DNA of 64,000 nucleotides from Myxococcus qinghaiensis (GTDB taxonomy: Bacteria > Myxococcota > Myxococcia > Myxococcales > Myxococcaceae). The notes under the pieces are model-generated. The model saw only the letters and a program-made list of their open reading frames with translations, had not been told where the DNA came from and searched no databases. Where the stretch lies: NCBI RefSeq assembly GCF_024198215.1, contig NZ_JAKCFA010000009.1:1-64000 (forward strand). Direction: 5' to 3'. This document shows positions 1 to 8,400 of the stretch, in pieces. Position numbers and translations under genes: made by a program. How positions within the stretch are numbered: position 1 is the first letter of the stretch; each line of letters begins with the position of its first letter.

Positions 1-114
1 GCACCTGGGACTGCTTCTACTCCCGGAACGAAGGAGCGAGAGGCGCTACCCACGAGTCGTAAAGATAAAAATGAGCAACTACGACAAGAAGTGGGTGAAA
101 CGCCCCCGCCCTAA
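1..114 (+). other. Possible 3' end of a gene entering from the left
   Basis: Frame 1 is open from the window edge to a TAA at 112-114. It would give 37 residues ending in a polar tail rich in Lys, Glu and Gln, then Pro-Pro-Pro. Codon third positions are much less GC-rich than in the rest of the window (for example aaa, gat, aat, caa, gaa), so this may be a gene with atypical composition or simply intergenic DNA. Nothing in the fragment identifies a function. It would converge on the lipoprotein gene that ends at 167. Confidence 0.25.
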
Positions 115-166
115 CTGACCGGCATTGTCGCTAGGCGGCCGCCCGTTCTTGTGTCGGATATGGGGT

Positions 167-1798
167 TCAGAGCTCGTTGAAGATGAGCAGGCCGCGCGCG
201 GACTCGACGACGTAGATGTAGCCATCTCCCGGCAGGCGGATGCCGAAGGCGCCCTGGAAGACTCCATCCGTGCGTCCCGAGTCTTGCTCCCGGAAGACGT
301 TGTAGTGGGCCACCTGTCGGGGCTGGGTGGGATTGGCCACATCCAGCACCCGCACGCCCTCCTGATACCAGGCGATGTACAGCCGCGTGCCCTTCAGAAT
401 CAGGTTGTGGATGGAGGACACGGGCCGCAGTCGGTGCTCACCAATCTTCACGATGTTCGCGGGGTCCGTGACGTCGAGCACTCGCAGGTGGGAGCCGGCG
501 AACTCGCCGCCTTCGAAGGCGATGGTGCGCCCGGCGAACGTCCCCACCGCGCTGTGGTGCGAGTACACATCCCGGTAGGTGTACTGGCCCAGGAGCTTCG
601 TGTCGTCCAGCCGGCTGATGTCCACGACGGCGTAGCCACCCTGCGCGTTGCTGACGTAGAGCCGGTCCTCGTACACGAACTGGTCATGGGGCCCTCCCGA
701 GTTGAACTGGTCGGGCAGGGTGATGCTCTGCAGGGGCACCGGCTCCAGGGGATTGGCGAGGTCGTAGATGTCCGTCCGGCCCTCGTTGGCCGTGGCGTAC
801 AGCCGGCCGCCGTGGACCAGCACGGTGTGCACGCCGTAGTCACCCGAGTACAGGGAGCGGATGAAGACCGGCTCCGCGGGCTGGGAGATGTCGTAGACGA
901 CGATGCCCGCGACATCGCTGGCGATGTACAGCGCGTCCTCGTGCGCCCAGACCCCGTTCCAGTAGTTGTCCCCGGGGATGCTGATGGACTTCTTGAGGAC
1001 GGGGTTGCGCTTGTCGGTCACGTCGAAGACGGTGAGCCCGCCGGCCTTCCCGGTGAGCGATTCGGACACGGAGACGACATAGGCGTGGTTCTTCGCGACG
1101 TAGACATCCACGGGCTTCCCCAGCGCCACGTGGCCCTCCGAGACGAGCGTCATGCCTCCGGAGGACTCCGGCTCGCCCGCGTGCCACACCATGCGGTGCG
1201 CCTCGAAGGTGCCACGCTGACTCACGTTCCCCGCGGCGTTGCACGTGACGTAGCAGCCGGTAACCGTCTCCGGCGTGGGCCGCTGGCAGCCGGCATACAC
1301 CCGTGACACCGCGGTGCCCGTGGTCGAGCCGGAGGAGATGAAGAAGGCGCCGCCCTCGGTCCGCCGGCTGATGAGCGGCCTGGACGCCAGCGTGCCGCCA
1401 CCCTCCGCGCCGTCCAGCTTGAAGCCAATGCCGATGCCGAAATTCACCTGCGTCCCGCCATCTTGCAGCCTCAACTCGTACCGCTGACCGGCCTGGTAGA
1501 TGCCCTCCTGCTCCACGTGCGCCAGCGCATCTGTGTCACACGCCGACAGGTCGAAGCTCTCAGGCCCCAGGCCCTCACACCGCAAGGGCGTCCTCACCCC
1601 GAGCACGGAGCAGGGCGCGTAGGGGCCCTTGTCCAGCCAGTTGCCGTACTCCTCCAGGGGCGTGGCTCCTCCATCCCAGCCGCCGCCTCCCACGCCGGCA
1701 TCGGGTTCGCCCTTGGGCGTGTCCTCACAAGCGGACAGCACGCCTCCTCCCAGGACACAGGCCAACAACCAGACACGGGCACGAGTGGACGACATCAT
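167..1798 (-). CDS. LVIVD-repeat beta-propeller lipoprotein
   Basis: This predicts a 543-residue surface or periplasmic lipoprotein of unknown substrate. The N-terminus is a lipoprotein signal (hydrophobic LLACVLGGGVLSAC, Cys about residue 22), followed by a Gly/Asp-rich linker. The middle has several Cys residues. From about residue 230 there are at least five repeats with the core (V/L)xVxDVTDPxNP, such as GLTVFDVTDKRNP, GIVVYDISQPAEP and LRVLDVTDPANI. This is the LVIVD repeat, expected to fold as a beta-propeller. The start is the first of two adjacent ATGs (1798 or 1795), because translation further upstream has no signal peptide. Proteins of this type are numerous in myxobacteria, usually without a known role. 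The gene stands alone and is divergent from the small lipoprotein at 2068. Confidence 0.85.
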   Translation of the reverse strand: MMSSTRARVWLLACVLGGGVLSACEDTPKGEPDAGVGGGGWDGGATPLEEYGNWLDKGPYAPCSVLGVRTPLRCEGLGPESFDLSACDTDALAHVEQEGIYQAGQRYELRLQDGGTQVNFGIGIGFKLDGAEGGGTLASRPLISRRTEGGAFFISSGSTTGTAVSRVYAGCQRPTPETVTGCYVTCNAAGNVSQRGTFEAHRMVWHAGEPESSGGMTLVSEGHVALGKPVDVYVAKNHAYVVSVSESLTGKAGGLTVFDVTDKRNPVLKKSISIPGDNYWNGVWAHEDALYIASDVAGIVVYDISQPAEPVFIRSLYSGDYGVHTVLVHGGRLYATANEGRTDIYDLANPLEPVPLQSITLPDQFNSGGPHDQFVYEDRLYVSNAQGGYAVVDISRLDDTKLLGQYTYRDVYSHHSAVGTFAGRTIAFEGGEFAGSHLRVLDVTDPANIVKIGEHRLRPVSSIHNLILKGTRLYIAWYQEGVRVLDVANPTQPRQVAHYNVFREQDSGRTDGVFQGAFGIRLPGDGYIYVVESARGLLIFNEL

Positions 1799-2067
1799 TG
1801 GGCACCTCACCGAGGGGAATGTCGGAGTACGAATTCCGCCGTCCACCTGGGTCGTCCCGCACGGACATGCGACTCCAATGCTTGTCGCCCGAGGCCCATC
1901 TCCCGTCTGGCTCCCGAGTTGGCCCCGAAATGGCGGCTTCAAGTCCTGGAATTGCAGTCAGGGTCTCTCTGCTCCGCTGAGACAAGAGGCGCCCTGCCGC
2001 GCTGCGACCCACGAGAGCCTCGGGCTACGCTGGCGCGCGTCGTCCCCTTCCCCTCAAGGAGCTGCCC

Positions 2068-2346
2068 ATGAATGCTCGCCGCATCCGTTCGTTCGTCCTG
2101 GCCTCGCTGTCCGGGATGGTCCTCGTGGCCTGTGGGGCAGGCGCTCCCGAAGCCGAGCCCGTGAGCCCTGAGACGTCCGAAGTCGAGTCCACCTCCCAGG
2201 CCCAGACGTCCTGCCTGGACGAGTGCTACCAGGCCCATTCCTGGTGCCCGGTGCAGTGTCAGGCGACCACCGAGCAGTGCAACGCGGCCATCTCCATCTG
2301 CTACGACTCGTGCACCCGCGGTGTCGGTCCCTGGCTGCCCTGCTGA
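2068..2346 (+). CDS. Small cysteine-rich lipoprotein
   Basis: A 92-residue secreted lipoprotein of unknown function. The signal peptide ends in a clear lipobox (LVAC, Cys 22), followed by an acidic Pro/Glu/Ser/Thr linker. A compact C-terminal domain contains Cys residues in CxxxC-type spacing (CLDECYQ, CPVQCQ, CYDSC, terminal C), suggesting disulfide bonding. A good ribosome binding site (AAGGAG, 7-nt spacer) supports the ATG at 2068. Its 3' end converges on the esterase remnant that ends at 2405. I do not recognise the family. Confidence 0.75.
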   Translation: MNARRIRSFVLASLSGMVLVACGAGAPEAEPVSPETSEVESTSQAQTSCLDECYQAHSWCPVQCQATTEQCNAAISICYDSCTRGVGPWLPC

Positions 2347-2404
2347 GTCGCGGCCCCACCGCCCGGGTGAGGCGAGCTGTCCACCCGGGCGGAGTGGCAC
2401 GGCG

Positions 2405-3162
2405 TCAGCGGGAGTGGCTGAGCATCCAGGTGTAGATATCGTGGCCCGCGGAGCCGCTGTACGTCCGGGACCAGGAGTCATGTCCGACGCCCTGGTACAG
2501 CGTGAGCAGGGCGGCGGGGTTCGCCCGGGGTTGCAGGTGTTGTTGAGGGTGTCGACGGGGTCGATGGACCCCCACTGGGACACCGTGCCATCCGAAGTTC
2601 CGTGGAAGGCCCACACCGGGACATTCCGCAGGTTGCAGATGGGCAGGCCGTTGCCATTGCCCGCGATGGGGACGATGGCCGCGAGCTTCTGCGGATAGGT
2701 GGCCGCGTAGCCCCAGGTGATGAAGGCCCCGGCGGACAGCCCGGTCAGGTACACGCGGTCCGGGTCGATGCGGTAGTGGCTCTTGGCGAACTCGATGACG
2801 GCGTCGACTTCGGTGTACGGCCACCACGCGCTGCCCCGCTGCGGCGCCACCAGGACGAAGGGGAAGTGCCGCCCGTTGCGGGCGAGCAGCGGAGGCGCGG
2901 TGGTGGTCATCACCCGCTCCAGGCTCAGCGAGGTCCCATCCAACGTGCCGTTGCCCTGCTGTCCCTCGCCGCCCAGGAACACGACGAGCGGATAGGTCGC
3001 CGTGGGGTTGTCGTCGTAGCCCTGCGGCAGGTACTCCCAGTAGCCATGGCTCATCCCAGGAACCGTGTTGATGGGACGCGGGAGGATTTGCCCCTGCGCC
3101 GCCAGGGCCACGTGTGAAGCGAGCAGGACACATCCCAGCACGATGCGATGCGGTGTCGTCAT
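2405..3162 (-). pseudogene. Secreted esterase/PHB-depolymerase-like hydrolase, frameshifted
   Basis: The gene starts at 3162 (GGAGAGG upstream) with a signal peptide ending near ALAAQG. It encodes an alpha/beta-hydrolase of the LpqC/poly(3-hydroxybutyrate) depolymerase type: the nucleophile elbow GLSAG is visible, and a later FHGTSDGTV segment is the kind that carries the acid residue. Around 2524-2530 the reading frame changes. Upstream frame: TCNPG. The next frame continues with family-like sequence NPAALLTLYQGVGHDSW (catalytic His) and stops at 2405. The break lies in CCCGGGG on the + strand; one more C, giving CCCCGGGG, would join the two halves perfectly. Without it, translation runs on into meaningless sequence to about 1939. 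It is either a recent single-base loss or a sequencing error; an intact gene would encode about 252 residues. Confidence 0.8.
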
Positions 3163-3324
3163 CCGGTGCCTCTCCAGCCTGGATGGAGAGAGATACCTTA
3201 GTTACTCAGTTGCATGCTTGGAATAGGCCCCTCGGACTCGAGGCTCGCGCCGACATGGAGACATACGTCGCCACATGCCATTGCTGGCGGAGTGACTGTC
3301 CTGGTGTGTGTGATAAAGGCATTG

Positions 3325-3359
3325 CCCCGCTGGCGCATCAGACAGACGTGCCAGCGGGG
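3325..3359 (-). terminator. Strong hairpin in the esterase/MYXO-CTERM gap
   Basis: A perfect 10-bp inverted repeat CCCCGCTGGC (3325-3334) / GCCAGCGGGG (3350-3359) with a 15-nt loop lies just beyond the stop codon of the leftward MYXO-CTERM gene. No strong T-tract follows on the minus strand, so this is a probable rather than certain intrinsic terminator. Confidence 0.5.
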
Positions 3360-3376
3360 AGTTGGGGGCCGAGGCG

Positions 3377-5233
3377 TCAGAGACTGCTCAGACTTGTCCG
3401 ACGACGCGCGGCGAACCACGCGAGGCCGAGGAGCAGCCACGGCAGGAAGGCGGTGGAAGACGTCGACTGGCAGCCGCAGCCTCCCGTGTCTGGATTGGGG
3501 CCCGCGCCGCCCGCGTCCACGGGGCCACTGTCCTGACCATCCGGGCAACGACCTCCGTCACAGCGCGAGGTGCCACTGTCTTCCTCACCAGGGCACTCAC
3601 CTCCGTCACAGCTCGGTGTGCCGCTGTCTTCTCCGTCCGGACACTCGCCTCCATCGCAGCTGGGTGTGCCGCTGTCTTCGTCACCAGGACATGTGCCGCC
3701 ATCACATCCAGGAGTGCCGCTGTCTCCTCCGCCGGGGCATTCACCTCCGTCACAGCTCGGAGTGCCGCTGTCTTCATCACCAGGACACGCGCCGCCATCG
3801 CATCCAGGAGTTCCGCTGTCTTCTTCGCCAGGGCACGCGCCTCCGTCACAGCTCGGCGTGCCGCTGTCTTCCTCTCCAGGACACGCGCCGCCATCGCAGC
3901 CCGCATCGCCCGGGCCTCCATCCACGCCACCATCCGCGGGCGGTGCGAAGTAGGCCTGCGCCACGAAGATGGCGGTGCCCCACTCCTCCTGGTCATTGTC
4001 CGGTGGCGCCAGCCCCGCGACGACGGACACGTCGCCTCGCGGGCTGATGCTCACGCTTCCAGCGAACACGGGGCCGCTCGGCGTCTCCTGGTCGATGCGC
4101 GCGGGCCCCTGGTCCGAGTCGACGATGTCGTGCTCCGACACCACCCGCCGAAGCGTCCGCCCGTCACTCACCCACACCGCGCGCCGGCCGTCGCTGTCGA
4201 TGGCCCGGAAGACGATGAGCCCCTCGTCATTCATGTCCGGAGGGAAGAACTCCACCTCCCGGATTCCCTCCTGCCCGTTCTGCGCCACCACCCGCAGCTC
4301 CGCCCCATCCCACAGAAAGACGGTCGTGAGGTTCGGCCCCGCCCCCACCCTCGCCGTCGCGATGAAGGCCACGCGGCCCAGGTTGTCGAGCGCCGGCTGC
4401 ACGGACGCGAACCGGTAGATGGGCGACGCCGCATCCCTGCCCCGCGATTGAGCGATGAGCCGGGACGTCCCGTCCGCGCTGAAGACTCGCAGCTCCTGGT
4501 AGTACTCCGAACCTCCAGGCGCCAGGTCTCCCACGCCCGCCATCTGCCCCAGGTCATTGAGCGCCGGCGAATAGAGGAACTCGTAGGGGCTCGTCTCGTC
4601 GAGCGTCTTCTCCTTCGCCAGATAGGTCGTCGTCCAACCCGCGCCTTGCGGCGTCAGCACGATGTAGCCGCGACCGACGGAGTTGAAGGTGACCCGAAAC
4701 CCGAGCTGCCCCGCATCATTGAGCGCCAGGCTGGACCAGTCCGATGCCCCGAGCGGCTCGCGGACGATGCGCACGTCCTCCGGTGCCTCGGAGCGCAGCA
4801 GATAGATGCCATTGCTCGCGACGGCGGTGGCCCCCGTGACGGCGAACGCGACGACCCCGTCCGAGTTCAACCCCGGGTCACTCGCGCGCGCGTCCTCTCC
4901 CAGGTCCGGCAACACGTAGCGGTGGTGGCCCGCCGCATCACTTCCCCACCAGATGGCGTTGGGCCCCTCGGGCGTAATCGACAACCGGAAGGCCACCCGC
5001 CCGTCCGCGACCACCGGCACCTGGAGACTTCCCGCGAGCAGATTGCCTGGCTTCAGGTTGTACGCACCGGACTCATTGCCCAACAGGTTGGTGCGGGCCT
5101 GGAGCTGAAGCGTGTAGTGCTCCGGTAAATCGGCCCGAGCCCCGGGAGTCAGCGCGAGCCCTCCCATCCCCAACATCACGGCGGACTGGCGCAGCAACGT
5201 CCGTGCTCGTCGAATCCACGTCACGTCACGCAT
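3377..5233 (-). CDS. Secreted MYXO-CTERM protein with CDGG repeats
   Basis: A 618-residue exported protein. A signal peptide (hydrophobic VMLGMGGLALTPGARA) is followed by about 410 residues of beta-rich repeats such as LNDLGQMAGV, LDNLGRVAFIA and MNDEGLIVFRA. Repeats of this type (N-D/E-x-G-x-V-x-F) are seen in DUF7453/choice-of-anchor propeller proteins. Next come eight copies of a 16-residue acidic CDGG(A/E)CPG(E/D)EDSGTP repeat (3515-3898). The tail has the MYXO-CTERM pattern: Gly-Cys-Gly-Cys, a hydrophobic stretch LPWLLLGLAWFAA and a terminal Arg cluster, which targets such proteins for processing and surface anchoring in myxobacteria. The start at 5233 has GGAGGG upstream; an ATG 14 codons earlier has none. 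The repeat probably acts as a stalk between the propeller and the membrane. Confidence 0.85.
   Translation of the reverse strand: MRDVTWIRRARTLLRQSAVMLGMGGLALTPGARADLPEHYTLQLQARTNLLGNESGAYNLKPGNLLAGSLQVPVVADGRVAFRLSITPEGPNAIWWGSDAAGHHRYVLPDLGEDARASDPGLNSDGVVAFAVTGATAVASNGIYLLRSEAPEDVRIVREPLGASDWSSLALNDAGQLGFRVTFNSVGRGYIVLTPQGAGWTTTYLAKEKTLDETSPYEFLYSPALNDLGQMAGVGDLAPGGSEYYQELRVFSADGTSRLIAQSRGRDAASPIYRFASVQPALDNLGRVAFIATARVGAGPNLTTVFLWDGAELRVVAQNGQEGIREVEFFPPDMNDEGLIVFRAIDSDGRRAVWVSDGRTLRRVVSEHDIVDSDQGPARIDQETPSGPVFAGSVSISPRGDVSVVAGLAPPDNDQEEWGTAIFVAQAYFAPPADGGVDGGPGDAGCDGGACPGEEDSGTPSCDGGACPGEEDSGTPGCDGGACPGDEDSGTPSCDGGECPGGGDSGTPGCDGGTCPGDEDSGTPSCDGGECPDGEDSGTPSCDGGECPGEEDSGTSRCDGGRCPDGQDSGPVDAGGAGPNPDTGGCGCQSTSSTAFLPWLLLGLAWFAARRRTSLSSL
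3515..3898 (-). repeat. 48-bp tandem repeat, 8 copies, coding
   Basis: Eight in-register 48-bp units within the MYXO-CTERM protein encode 16-residue blocks beginning CDGG and ending DSGTP(S/G). Copies differ mostly at residues 5 (A/E/T/R) and 9-10 (EE, DE, GG, GE). The last unit is degenerate (DSGPVD). On the + strand the start of each unit reads as gcCATCgCAG-like triplets every 48 bp. Confidence 0.9.
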
Positions 5234-5288
5234 GGGCGGAACCCTCCGCTGCCTGTAGGGCGCAAAGGCTACCACTCGGGGACAGCGC

Positions 5289-5816
5289 TCATGGAGTCGC
5301 GACGGGTGCGCTCGCCGTCTCGTCCTCCGTCAGGCCCAATCCCATGTTCAAGTTCCCGCCCGCTTGAAGGTCTGCCGTGCGACAGGACTCCAGATAGCCC
5401 GTCCCGCGAGCACAGATGGTCAGCCGCCCTGACGGGACGTTGGGGAAGTAGGCCATGCCATGCTCGTCGGTCCGCGCCTGCACTGGAAACACGACGCGAG
5501 GCTTCGTCTCCAACATCATGCCCACCGCCACGCCGCGCAGGGGATACCCATCCCACCCCCGCGTGGCGCGGACCTCAACGCGCCCCGGCTCCGCCGGTGT
5601 GGACACCGGGGACTCGGACGGCTCGGAGGGAGCCGTCGGCGCCTGGGGCCGCTGCTTCTTCACGATGCGAGGACTGCCCTGCCCCACGCTGGGGCGCGCG
5701 GGGCCCGCTGGTCCCCGTGACTCCGGGGGACGCAAGGCGGTGCGCAAAAAGGCCGCGAGCGAGAGCGACAGCACGACTCCCGCGAGAGTGACACCCCATC
5801 TCCCCGCTGGTGACAT
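5289..5816 (-). CDS. Membrane-anchored protein with carboxypeptidase-regulatory-like domain
   Basis: A 175-residue protein. An N-terminal transmembrane segment (VTLAGVVLSLSLAAFL) is followed by a Pro/Ser/Glu-rich linker (residues 30-75). The C-terminal beta-sandwich is typical of carboxypeptidase-regulatory-like (transthyretin-type) domains: VEVRATRGWDGYPL, then TDEHGMAYFPNVPSG and a terminal GLTEDE region. Such domains bind carbohydrate or protein, or serve as spacers in surface proteins. The gene ends 55 bp upstream of the MYXO-CTERM gene on the same strand, so the two may be co-transcribed. Confidence 0.65.
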   Translation of the reverse strand: MSPAGRWGVTLAGVVLSLSLAAFLRTALRPPESRGPAGPARPSVGQGSPRIVKKQRPQAPTAPSEPSESPVSTPAEPGRVEVRATRGWDGYPLRGVAVGMMLETKPRVVFPVQARTDEHGMAYFPNVPSGRLTICARGTGYLESCRTADLQAGGNLNMGLGLTEDETASAPVATP

Positions 5817-6026
5817 CGGGTGTCCCTCCCTGAACCGCCCCTGACGAGGACGCGGCGATTGACCACTGAAAGACTAGCATCCCGGGTCCGAGTGCCGCTC
5901 ACGCGGGCCGCGGGGCCGTCATCGAGGCGGACCCGCATCGAAATTCCGCGACGTCGCCGGGGACTGGTAGGGTCCGGCGCCGCTCACGATTCCCCCCCTG
6001 CTTCCGCGGCACACGAGGTCCCCCGC

Positions 6027-6542
6027 ATGGAGATGCTCTGCACCTTGCGCAGCGTCACGGTGGCGCAGCGCGACGCCTTGCTTCAGGCCCCCGAGCGCCT
6101 GGAGGACTTCCTCGACGACGAGGAGGACTTCGGAGACCCGAAGGGCGGAGCATTCCTGGAGCTGGACATCGGCGAGGCGTGGCACGGCCTCCAGTACCTG
6201 CTCACCGGCACGCCGTGGGAGGGCAGTCCCCCGCTGGACTTCCTGGTGCGCGGCGGCGTGGACGTGGGCGACATCCCCTCCGACGAGGGCACCGCGCGTG
6301 TCTTCTCGCCCGAAGAGGTGAAGGCGCTCGCCACCGCGCTGCGCGAGGTGTCCGAGAACACGCTGCGCCGCCGCTATGATGCGGTGGAGATGCAGGCCCA
6401 GGACATCTACCCGGGCACCTGGGAAGAGCCGCCCGACGACGCGGACCCGCTGGAGGAGATGGTCTCCTACTTCGACGAGCTCCAGAAGTTCATGGCCCAG
6501 ATGGGCAAGCGCGGAGACGCGTTGCTGGTGCACATCGGCTGA
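6027..6542 (+). CDS. DUF1877 family protein
   Basis: A 171-residue cytoplasmic protein resembling the YfbM/DUF1877 family, whose biochemical role is unknown. Features of the family are the opening hydrophobic strand, the acidic stretch FLDDEED, the segment LDIGEAWHGLQYLLTG and the later FSPEEVKALATAL, followed by a Tyr/Trp-containing C-terminal helix region. The start at 6027 is chosen because it follows GAGG with an 8-nt spacer and fits the family N-terminus; the open frame extends 69 codons upstream without family-like sequence. It is convergent with the TauE permease gene (25-bp gap). Confidence 0.85.
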   Translation: MEMLCTLRSVTVAQRDALLQAPERLEDFLDDEEDFGDPKGGAFLELDIGEAWHGLQYLLTGTPWEGSPPLDFLVRGGVDVGDIPSDEGTARVFSPEEVKALATALREVSENTLRRRYDAVEMQAQDIYPGTWEEPPDDADPLEEMVSYFDELQKFMAQMGKRGDALLVHIG

Positions 6543-6567
6543 GGCGCCAGGGCGCGCGCGCCCCGTG

Positions 6568-7353
6568 TCAGCCCATCATCACGTCGCGCCCCAGCTTCAG
6601 CACCAGCGCCAGCACCACGGCGAGCACCACCTTGCGCACCAGCGTGTCGCCGCCCTTCACCGCCAGGTGCGCGCCCAGCCACGCGCCGGTGAACTGCGCG
6701 GCGGCCATGGGCAGCGCCACCTTCCACAGCACCACGCCCTTGAGCGCGAAGAGCGCCACCGACGCCAGGTTGGAGGCGAAGTTCACCACCTTCGCGTCGG
6801 CGGAGGCTCGCGCCAGCCCGTGGCCCAGCAGCGTGTTGAAGCCGACGATGAGGAAGGTGCCCGTCCCCGGACCGAAGAACCCGTCATAGGTGCCCACGGC
6901 CAGCGCGATGAGCGCGCCGATGGCGAGCGCGCGCGGCCGGGGTGAGGGCTCCGCCTTCTCGCCGGAAGCCGATGTGCGACGGAACGCGAGGAACACCGCC
7001 ACCGCGATGAGCAGCACCAGCACCAGCGGCTTGAGCACCTCCGGCTTCACCAGCAGCACCAGCGCGGCGCCAGCGAATGCTCCTCCGAGGCCAAAGGGGA
7101 ACGTCACGCGCGCCAGCCGCCAGTCCACCAGCCCCGCGCGCGAGAAGCGCACCAGCGCGGCGAACGAGCCGAAGACGGACTGGCCCTTGTTGGTGCCCAG
7201 CGCGACATGGGGTGGCAGGCCCACCGTCAGGAGCGCGGGCAGGGTGATGAGCCCGCCCCCTCCGGCGATGGCGTCCACGAGGCCCGCCACCAGCGCGGCG
7301 ACGCACAGCAAGAGGAGGTGCTGCGCACTGACGTCCACCACCAGTTGGTCCAC
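6568..7353 (-). CDS. TauE/SafE-type sulfite/anion permease
   Basis: A 261-residue inner-membrane protein with about eight hydrophobic segments. The typical TauE/SafE signatures are present: VAGLVDAIAGGGGLITLPALL near the N-terminus, GTNKGQSVFGSF, the second-half repeat GTYDGFFGPGTGTFLIVGF, and AKVVNFASNLASVALF. Members export sulfite, sulfoacetate or other organosulfur anions, or are uncharacterised; the substrate here cannot be read from the sequence. The start is a GTG at 7353 with a GGGAG site 7 nt upstream. Open frame continues far upstream on this strand only because it lies opposite the GC-rich 7489 and 8401 genes. Confidence 0.88.
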   Translation of the reverse strand: MDQLVVDVSAQHLLLLCVAALVAGLVDAIAGGGGLITLPALLTVGLPPHVALGTNKGQSVFGSFAALVRFSRAGLVDWRLARVTFPFGLGGAFAGAALVLLVKPEVLKPLVLVLLIAVAVFLAFRRTSASGEKAEPSPRPRALAIGALIALAVGTYDGFFGPGTGTFLIVGFNTLLGHGLARASADAKVVNFASNLASVALFALKGVVLWKVALPMAAAQFTGAWLGAHLAVKGGDTLVRKVVLAVVLALVLKLGRDVMMG

Positions 7354-7488
7354 CCTGCGTCTCCCTCGGCTCGAACGGCGCCTGGGTACCACGCGCCAGG
7401 AGCGCCGTCGCGCCTGCCCGCTTCTTGCGTCACCGCGCTCCTTGGGCGTCAATGCCCCTGCGGAACTCCCCTGCTCCCCGAGGTCACC

Positions 7489-8301
7489 ATGCTCGCCTCC
7501 CTCATCACCGTGCTGGCGCTCTCGCTGGGCTCGGCACCGCCTTCCCAGGACCCCAACGCGCCCTCCTGCCGCTCCATCAACAGCCAGACGGCCTGTGGCT
7601 ATGGGTGCAAGTCGGACTCGAACCGGGCCCGGTGCGCGCAGACGCCGCAGGGGCGCTGTCAGGTGGTGGATGGCCAGGCGGTGTGCTTCGACCCGCCGGC
7701 CTACGTGGTGAAGGCGTACGGCGCGTCGCTGCCGGAGCCCGAGTGCAAGGCCATCGATGGCGTGGTGGCCTGCGGCTACAACTGCGCGACGCAACCGGGT
7801 CGGGTGAAGTGCGCGAAGTCGCCGGCCGGGGTGTGCCGGGGCCGCAGTGGAGAGGTGGAGTGCTTCGACCCTCCGGCGGTGGTCTTCGCCGTCTACGGCA
7901 AGGACACGCCCCGGGCGGACTGCCGCAGCAACAGCGTGGAGCTGACGTGCGGCTACAACTGCCTGAACGCCCCGGAGGGGGTGCGCTGCAACAAGACGCC
8001 CGCGGGGGTGTGCAAGATGGCCAGTGGCCGCATCACCTGTTTCGACCCGTCTCCGGCCGCGCTGTGCGCCTGGAAGCGCACCCTGCCCGCGCCCGAGTGC
8101 CGCAACAGCGAGGGCGGCCCGGTGTGCGGCTACAGCTGCACCACGGCGTTCTCCAAGTCGGCGTGTGCGTCCACCCCGGCGGGGCTGTGCAAGGTGTTCG
8201 ACAGCGAGGTGGCCTGCTTCGACCCCCCGGCCGAGCAGCAGGCGGACGCCGCGTGCCTGTCCGTGCTGGGGCTCGCCGCCCTCGACGGCGCCCCCCCCTG
8301 A
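7489..8301 (+). CDS. Secreted cysteine-rich four-repeat protein
   Basis: A 270-residue protein with a short signal peptide (MLASLITVLALSLGSAPPS) and four repeats of about 62 residues. Each repeat contains C-x(8)-CGY(G/N/S)C, then C-x(3)-P-x-G-x-C, then (V/I)xCFDP. The strict Cys spacing suggests four small disulfide-bonded modules. I do not recognise a named domain and no catalytic motif is visible. The gene is divergent from the TauE permease and is followed 99 bp later by the large J-domain gene. Confidence 0.8.
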   Translation: MLASLITVLALSLGSAPPSQDPNAPSCRSINSQTACGYGCKSDSNRARCAQTPQGRCQVVDGQAVCFDPPAYVVKAYGASLPEPECKAIDGVVACGYNCATQPGRVKCAKSPAGVCRGRSGEVECFDPPAVVFAVYGKDTPRADCRSNSVELTCGYNCLNAPEGVRCNKTPAGVCKMASGRITCFDPSPAALCAWKRTLPAPECRNSEGGPVCGYSCTTAFSKSACASTPAGLCKVFDSEVACFDPPAEQQADAACLSVLGLAALDGAPP

Positions 8302-8400
8302 CGCTCCGTATGAGCACACCGCCCCGACGTCTCCTTTGACCGGTTCGGAGACAGCGGTAGGGTTCCGTCTTCTCGCAGCTCGAACGGAGTAGAACCGCAC

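Noticed and set aside
1939-2404. Extra 150-residue C-terminal part of the esterase in its first frame
   Set aside because: Composition is Gly/Arg/Ala nonsense and it overlaps the good small lipoprotein gene on the other strand. It is read-through after a frameshift.
3163-3376. tRNA or other structured RNA in the gap before the MYXO-CTERM gene
   Set aside because: Only one simple hairpin is present; no cloverleaf or T-loop sequence could be found.
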